Assembly: GCA_947628325.1 (NCBI GenBank)
Contig: CANQZL010000105.1
Span: forward strand, 1 to 5,829
DNA length: 5,829 nt
Source: an uncultured Bacilli bacterium
GTDB lineage: Bacteria; Bacillota_I; Bacilli_A; RF39; UBA660
Reading direction: 5' to 3'
Shown here: positions 1 to 3,114 of the stretch, piece by piece
Layout: each line of letters begins with the position of its first letter
Position numbering within the stretch: position 1 is the stretch's first letter
Position numbers and translations under genes: made by a program
The notes under the pieces: generated by a model
The model's input: only the letters and a program-made list of their open reading frames with translations
What the model was told of the DNA's origin: nothing
Database searches by the model: none

Positions 1-63
1 TGGGTTCCTGTTGTCAATGAGGAACTATCAATAAATTTACTATATTAAAAAACTGACATTTCT

Positions 64-89
64 AAAAAATCTTAACAGTATTTTAAGAT
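64..89 (-). terminator. Intrinsic terminator of the 91-1131 gene
   Basis: Reading the minus strand just past the TAA stop at 93-91, a 7-bp stem (ATCTTAA with TTAAGAT, plus-strand 83-89 and 69-75) encloses a 7-base loop (76-82) and runs straight into six Ts (69-64). The stem is AT-only, which is usual in such an AT-rich genome. Its position directly after the stop codon supports it ending this transcript. Confidence 0.65.
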
Positions 90-90
90 A

Positions 91-1131
91 TTAAAATTTA
101 AAATGAGGATTCTTTAATGGTCTTTTTTGAAGATATAACATATCTTTATCTATATAATTAATCATAGAGTCATTACCATTTAAAAAATTGATATAATCAT
201 CTACTGTAAAGGGCATTGTATAATTTCTAGTAACTTGATTTTCAAAATATAGACCATTACAGTAAGATAAAGCAAAACCATCTAGGTAAGCTTTAAGATT
301 AGAATTTGTTAATTCAACGAATCCTTCATATAAGAGTTGCTTTGCAACTTTTTTTCTTTCTTCATTTAATATCATATAGATTCCTGCTTTACAACCAGGT
401 AATCCTATTATTCCTAGTCTTTCTAATAAATTATCTCTTAATTTAAAAAATTGTTTATATGTAATATCTACTATATACTTTTTATTATCTATTATTACAA
501 TATTAAAGTAATGATAACCACAACCATTTAATAGATTAGCATATTTAGATAATCCAGCATCAATAGGAACAATATAACATTTAATACCTAGTTTATCACA
601 AATATTTTTAATTTCTTGACTAGCAATAAGACATTCATCAGCTAAATCAAGTTTATTAAATTCTTTTTTACTATTTTCATCTATTAAAGAAGAATGATTT
701 CTTTTTTTATAAAGGAAAAATCTTCCAGCCATTGTAATAGTTTCTAAGACTTCTTTATCACTAGAACACTTAGCAAATTCTTTTACATAATCTAAATCTT
801 TTTGGTAATTAAATAAAGCAAAAGTATCACATATATATAAAGAATCACCAAAAGATTCTAAACGCCATAATGCAAGAAGTACTGGTTTTTGATACCTAGT
901 ACTAAGAGCGTCATTATCTAAAAATAAACGAGAATCTTTTATACTTCGATAAGCATTTTGTAAAGACATTGTAATAGTCATATAATCAGGAGATATTTTA
1001 ACAACATTACGTAATCTTTTAAGCTCCTCCATTAAATTGTTTCCTAATGTATGTAGTTCATCTTTAAGAGGTTTTTCTTCTTTTAATAAAGTTGTTTTTA
1101 AATATCTATTATAGTATTTAGCTAATCCCAT
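91..1131 (-). CDS. Hypothetical protein with possible transglutaminase-like Cys-His-Asp triad
   Basis: A 346-residue soluble protein with no signal peptide or membrane span that I can see; I do not recognise the family with certainty. The N-terminal ~160 residues look mostly helical. The next part fits the transglutaminase/papain-like pattern: a cysteine opening a helix (C167 in DECLIAS, followed by a 'GIKCYIV' strand), then H207 in 'GYHYFNIV', then D222 in 'KYIVDITY'. In that fold these are the nucleophile, the general base and the orienting acid; assigning them here is inference. The ATG start at 1131 is preceded, six bases away, by GGGGG (1142-1138), a slightly unusual but usable ribosome binding site. 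The gene has its own promoter upstream and a terminator after its TAA stop, so it is probably monocistronic. It diverges from the small plus-strand peptide unit. It could be an amidohydrolase or peptidase, or a degenerate non-catalytic relative. Confidence 0.85.
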   Translation of the reverse strand: MGLAKYYNRYLKTTLLKEEKPLKDELHTLGNNLMEELKRLRNVVKISPDYMTITMSLQNAYRSIKDSRLFLDNDALSTRYQKPVLLALWRLESFGDSLYICDTFALFNYQKDLDYVKEFAKCSSDKEVLETITMAGRFFLYKKRNHSSLIDENSKKEFNKLDLADECLIASQEIKNICDKLGIKCYIVPIDAGLSKYANLLNGCGYHYFNIVIIDNKKYIVDITYKQFFKLRDNLLERLGIIGLPGCKAGIYMILNEERKKVAKQLLYEGFVELTNSNLKAYLDGFALSYCNGLYFENQVTRNYTMPFTVDDYINFLNGNDSMINYIDKDMLYLQKRPLKNPHFKF

Positions 1132-1156
1132 AATAATCCCCCATTAAATAAATAAT

Positions 1157-1185
1157 ATTATAAACATAAGTATTTAAAAATGCAA
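1157..1185 (-). promoter_or_regulatory. SigA-type promoter of the 91-1131 gene
   Basis: On the minus strand a perfect -10 TATAAT (1162-1157) lies 17 bases after TTGCAT (1185-1180), which matches the -35 consensus only in TTG. Transcription would start near 1150, leaving a leader of about 20 nt that contains the GGGGG ribosome binding site. The spacing and perfect -10 make this credible even in AT-rich sequence. Confidence 0.55.
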
Positions 1186-1277
1186 TTAGAATAGTTTTAA
1201 GATTTAATCATAATAACTTACTATACATAATTGTTTAAAGGATTTATACATATAATATAAAATATTTAAAATCAATC

Positions 1278-1323
1278 ATATTTTTAAAAAATTCTTGCTG
1301 TGTGAACGAATGTTTGGTACGAT
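1278..1323 (+). promoter_or_regulatory. Promoter of the small hydrophobic peptide mRNA
   Basis: TTGCTG (1295-1300), a 17-base spacer, then TACGAT (1318-1323) preceded by TGG, an extended -10 arrangement. An A/T-tract block (1278-1294) sits immediately upstream of the -35, where an UP element would lie. Transcription would begin near 1330, exactly where the self-complementary leader arm starts. Neither hexamer is perfect (-35 3/6, -10 4/6), so the call rests partly on spacing, the extended TG and the agreement with the RNA structures downstream. Confidence 0.55.
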
Positions 1324-1353
1324 TGTAATTGGAACATTTGATGTGAGTGTCGT

Positions 1354-1379
1354 CCTCCAATCTTGATAAAGAAAGGAGG
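1354..1379 (+). promoter_or_regulatory. Ribosome-binding-site sequestering hairpin
   Basis: CCTCC (1354-1358) pairs with GGAGG (1375-1379), the Shine-Dalgarno of the small peptide. After a symmetric AA/AA internal loop, TCTT (1361-1364) pairs with AAGA (1369-1372) around a GATA loop. The ribosome binding site is otherwise very strong (AAAGGAGG, six bases before ATG), so hiding it is the expected way to restrain a harmful product. C1354 can be used by either this hairpin or the long-distance stem, so the two structures stack directly on each other. Confidence 0.7.
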
Positions 1380-1385
1380 GATGCA

Positions 1386-1478
1386 ATGAAAAAAAGAACT
1401 TTTATTTTAAAAGTCCTTTGGCTTATTGCTATCATTTTGTTACTCCTTACCTTATTGGTAATAGCAATAAAAATATGA
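1386..1478 (+). CDS. Small single-span hydrophobic peptide, candidate type I toxin
   Basis: A 30-codon frame from ATG 1386 to TGA 1476-1478, with AAAGGAGG six bases upstream. The peptide has a basic N-terminus (M-K-K-R), then an almost unbroken run of L, I, V, A and W (residues 10-28, about 19 residues, enough for one membrane helix), and ends K-I. This composition matches membrane-acting type I toxins (TxpA, BsrG, Fst, Ibs classes), but I do not recognise it as any named family. Support for a real gene comes from its own promoter, the masked ribosome binding site, 5'-3' mRNA pairing and an antisense RNA over its 3' end. The only longer frame here, on the minus strand (1435-1244), lacks these signals and is taken as a shadow. 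Alternatives are a small membrane regulator or a leader peptide; toxicity is inference. Confidence 0.75.
   Translation: MKKRTFILKVLWLIAIILLLLTLLVIAIKI
1389..1419 (-). terminator. Distal antisense terminator inside the peptide gene
   Basis: On the minus strand a stem from 1419-1408 and 1404-1393 (12 bp with one G-U, three-base loop) leads into seven Ts (1395-1389); the last Ts overlap the end of the stem. On the plus strand the same segment has an A-C mismatch and no U tract, so it works in the antisense direction only. Transcripts that escape the proximal terminator would stop here, having covered nearly all of the peptide gene. Confidence 0.6.
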
Positions 1479-1505
1479 CACTCATTAGCTATAAATGAGT
1501 GTCAC
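1466..1505 (-). terminator. Proximal terminator of the antisense RNA
   Basis: A perfect 11-bp stem (1504-1494 with 1486-1476) and a 7-base loop, followed on the minus strand by TATTTTTATT (1475-1466). It is the strongest hairpin in the window. On the plus strand it is followed by CAACTAATT, not a U tract, so in the mRNA it is a plain stem-loop that contains the TGA stop codon at its base. Confidence 0.75.
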
Positions 1506-1581
1506 AACTAATTAATTAGAGACGACATTCACTTGCGATTCAAATGTTCCTCTTTTTTTATTTTATTCAAGTTTCCTTGAC
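1467..1581 (-). ncRNA. Predicted antisense RNA, candidate antitoxin of the small peptide
   Basis: A minus-strand RNA of about 115 nt predicted from a strong promoter (start near 1581) to the 11-bp terminator at 1504-1476. It begins with a short TCAAG-GAAA-CTTGA hairpin and an A-rich stretch. It then spans the whole 3' arm of the peptide mRNA, including the stop codon, and so is perfectly complementary to about 90 nt of that mRNA. It contains no convincing reading frame. Because it covers the 3' arm of the inverted repeat, its own sequence imitates the 5' leader of the toxin mRNA. In the TxpA/RatA and BsrG/SR4 systems such 3'-overlapping antisense RNAs trigger RNase III cleavage; the same role here is inference. 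A longer form ending near 1389 is possible. Confidence 0.6.
1519..1560 (+). terminator. Probable terminator of the peptide mRNA
   Basis: A local stem is formed by GAG (1519-1521) with CTC (1550-1552) and GACATT (1524-1529) with AATGTT (1543-1548), across a small internal loop and a 13-base loop. It is followed by seven Ts (1553-1559) and further T-rich sequence. The same bases form the 3' arm of the long-distance stem, so the RNA could refold from the terminator form to the closed 5'-3' form. The mRNA would be about 230 nt. Confidence 0.5.
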
Positions 1582-1587
1582 ATATTC

Positions 1588-1616
1588 ATAATAGCATAAA
1601 AATATTTCTTTGACAA
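1588..1616 (-). promoter_or_regulatory. Strong extended -10 promoter of the antisense RNA
   Basis: On the minus strand TTGTCA (1616-1611, 5 of 6 to consensus), a 17-base spacer, then TATTAT (1593-1588, 5 of 6) preceded by TGC, the extended -10 element. It is the best promoter in the window by match and spacing, clearly better than the toxin promoter. That agrees with the excess of antitoxin RNA over toxin mRNA in known type I modules. Start expected near 1581. Confidence 0.7.
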
Positions 1617-1666
1617 ATTATTATCAGCTCTTAGGTACTTAATTTTATTAAATGTCTTCTTATATA

Positions 1667-3058
1667 TTATTTATTTAAAATATCTCGAGCAGCTACTAAA
1701 CCAGTTGCAGCAGCAGCTACAATATTACCAGCTTTACCTGCCCCATCTCCTATGAAATAAATATTATCATTTTTTAGTTTGAAATGATTATCAGTTTCTA
1801 TTTCATTACTAAAGAATTTTATTTCTGGTCCATATAATAAAGTATCATCATTAGCAACTCCTGGTATTATTTTATCTAAAGTTTCTAAACCTTCTAAAAT
1901 ATTTGTTATTATACGATGAGGTAAAACTAAAGCTAAATCACCAGCAACACAATCTTTTAAAGTTGGTTCAACAAAACCTTTATTAATACGATGCCATTCA
2001 CTACGACGTGAACTTCTTAAATCCTTTAATGATTGAATAATAGGTTTACCATCGCCTAAAACATTAGCTATTCTAGCAATAGATTCCCCATATAATCGAG
2101 TATTAGTAACTGGTTCAGTTAAATTAACTTTAGAAATAAAAGCAAAGTTTGTATTATTACTTTTAATATCTTTTAGAGCATGACCATTAACACAGATGAA
2201 ACCATAGTAATTTTCTTTTGCTACAAATCCACCTGGATTAGTACAGAAAGTTCTTATTTCATCACCATAAGTCTTCGTCTTAATAAAGATTGTTGGATCA
2301 TATATAATATTAGTTATTTCTTCCATTATTTCTTTTCTTACTTCAACTCTAACTCCTATTTCAATACTTTGAGATAAGTAAGGAATTTGATATTTATCAG
2401 CTAATTCTTGAATCCATTTAGCACCGGTTCTTCCTGGAGCAACTACAACATTACAAGCTTTTATAGTTACATTTTCTTTACCAGTTTGATATGTTACTTC
2501 ATGTTCTTTTTCCTTAATCGTTTTAATATCTATAACATCAGCTCTATCTATTAAAGTAATACCATTTTTTTCTAAATAATCACTAAGTCCTTCAATATAT
2601 TCTGGTAAGTGATCACTACCTAAATGTTTTTGTTTAATAACTAGTAATTTAGCACCAGCTATAGCTATTTTTCTTTTTAAGTTATTAGCTTCTGTCATAT
2701 CACTAGGATAAATCTCAGCATCCATTTTAAATTTATTAAAAATCTCTTCTGTTTCATCTATTAATTTATTACTTTCTGATTCACTCATATACTTAGTTAA
2801 ATCAGTTTTACCAAGACGAGATATAAAGTTTAACTTACCATCAGAGAAAGTCCCTGCTCCACCATAGCCGGATAAAATAGCACATGGATTACAATTTTGA
2901 CAAGGTATACCTTTTTTATTCATTGGACATACTCTATTTTTTACTCGTAATCCTTTTTCTAAAATAGCAATTTTTAATTTTTTATTTTTAGATATAAGCT
3001 CATAAGCACAAAATAAACCAGCAGGTCCAGCTCCGATTATTACTACATCATATTTCAT
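1667..3058 (-). CDS. FAD-dependent dehydrogenase, COG2509-like NAD(P)/FAD oxidoreductase
   Basis: A 463-residue cytoplasmic flavoprotein. The N-terminus is a classic Rossmann dinucleotide-binding start, VVIIGAGPAGL (G9, G11, G14), with E34 at the end of the second strand positioned to hold the FAD ribose. A cysteine-rich segment follows (C44, C53, C56, C59), then 'GYGGAGTFSDGKL' (64-76), which is characteristic of the COG2509 group of uncharacterised FAD-dependent dehydrogenases. 'NVVVAPGRTG' (203-212) is the strand that usually returns to the FAD site. The C-terminal 'IYFIGDGAG' (433-441) is the motif contacting the FAD phosphates. The substrate and electron partner are unknown for this group as far as I know. 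The start at 3058 has GGAGG (3070-3066) seven bases upstream. It lies 56 bases after the stop of the large upstream gene and may be co-transcribed with it. No convincing terminator follows its TAA stop. Confidence 0.92.
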   Translation of the reverse strand: MKYDVVIIGAGPAGLFCAYELISKNKKLKIAILEKGLRVKNRVCPMNKKGIPCQNCNPCAILSGYGGAGTFSDGKLNFISRLGKTDLTKYMSESESNKLIDETEEIFNKFKMDAEIYPSDMTEANNLKRKIAIAGAKLLVIKQKHLGSDHLPEYIEGLSDYLEKNGITLIDRADVIDIKTIKEKEHEVTYQTGKENVTIKACNVVVAPGRTGAKWIQELADKYQIPYLSQSIEIGVRVEVRKEIMEEITNIIYDPTIFIKTKTYGDEIRTFCTNPGGFVAKENYYGFICVNGHALKDIKSNNTNFAFISKVNLTEPVTNTRLYGESIARIANVLGDGKPIIQSLKDLRSSRRSEWHRINKGFVEPTLKDCVAGDLALVLPHRIITNILEGLETLDKIIPGVANDDTLLYGPEIKFFSNEIETDNHFKLKNDNIYFIGDGAGKAGNIVAAAATGLVAARDILNK

Positions 3059-3077
3059 ATTATAACCTCCATTATTT

Positions 3078-3086
3078 ATTTTATCA
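3078..3086 (-). promoter_or_regulatory. Possible weak promoter of the dehydrogenase gene
   Basis: Minus strand TGATAAAAT (3086-3078) has an extended -10 shape (TG, one base, TAAAAT), but nothing resembling a -35 stands 16-18 bases upstream. It would place the RNA start near 3071, directly against the GGAGG ribosome binding site. Read-through from the upstream gene is an equally good explanation for expression. Confidence 0.2.
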
Positions 3087-3114
3087 TAAAGAATAGTATG
3101 CTACTAGTATTTTT

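Larger units (their letters stand above)
1331..1550 (+). repeat. Inverted repeat giving 5'-3' long-distance pairing in the peptide mRNA
   Basis: The left arm 1331-1354 is complementary to the right arm 1521-1550. Bases 1331-1341 pair with 1540-1550 (11 bp). Bases 1343-1354 pair with 1521-1532 (12 bp with a single G-U). They are separated by a 1x7 internal loop. The left arm begins at the predicted transcript start and the right arm ends just before a T-run, so the arms would close the two ends of the mRNA on each other. Known type I toxin mRNAs (hok, aapA1) use such pairing to keep the full-length message untranslated. No target-site duplication is seen at the outer ends, so a transposon reading is less likely. 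Confidence 0.7.

Noticed and set aside
4..25. 6-bp hairpin (GTTCCT/AGGAAC) near the left edge, and TTGACA on the minus strand at 17-12
   Set aside because: The hairpin has a 10-base loop and no T-run, and any -10 partner for the TTGACA would lie outside the window, so neither can be supported.
1132..1290. Possible riboswitch or tRNA in the AT-rich gap upstream of the 91-1131 gene
   Set aside because: No cloverleaf, conserved riboswitch core or strong stem is visible; the gap holds only the two divergent promoters and AT-rich sequence.
1244..1435. 63-codon minus-strand reading frame
   Set aside because: It starts inside the antisense of the small peptide gene, has no ribosome binding site or promoter of its own, reads through the leader structures and ends in AT-rich intergenic sequence. 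It is a shadow of the plus-strand unit.
1331..1550. Inverted repeat read as the ends of a MITE or small insertion element
   Set aside because: No target-site duplication is seen outside the arms, and the arms coincide with the predicted ends of the mRNA, which RNA folding explains better.
1577..1605. TTGACA on the plus strand (1577-1582) as a promoter
   Set aside because: No good -10 stands 16-18 bases downstream and no plus-strand gene follows; it only happens to lie beside the antisense start.
2180..2377. 65-codon plus-strand reading frame inside the dehydrogenase gene
   Set aside because: It lies wholly antisense to a well-supported gene, is rich in S, Y, F, I and T as expected of reverse-strand AT-rich sequence, and no ribosome binding site was noted.
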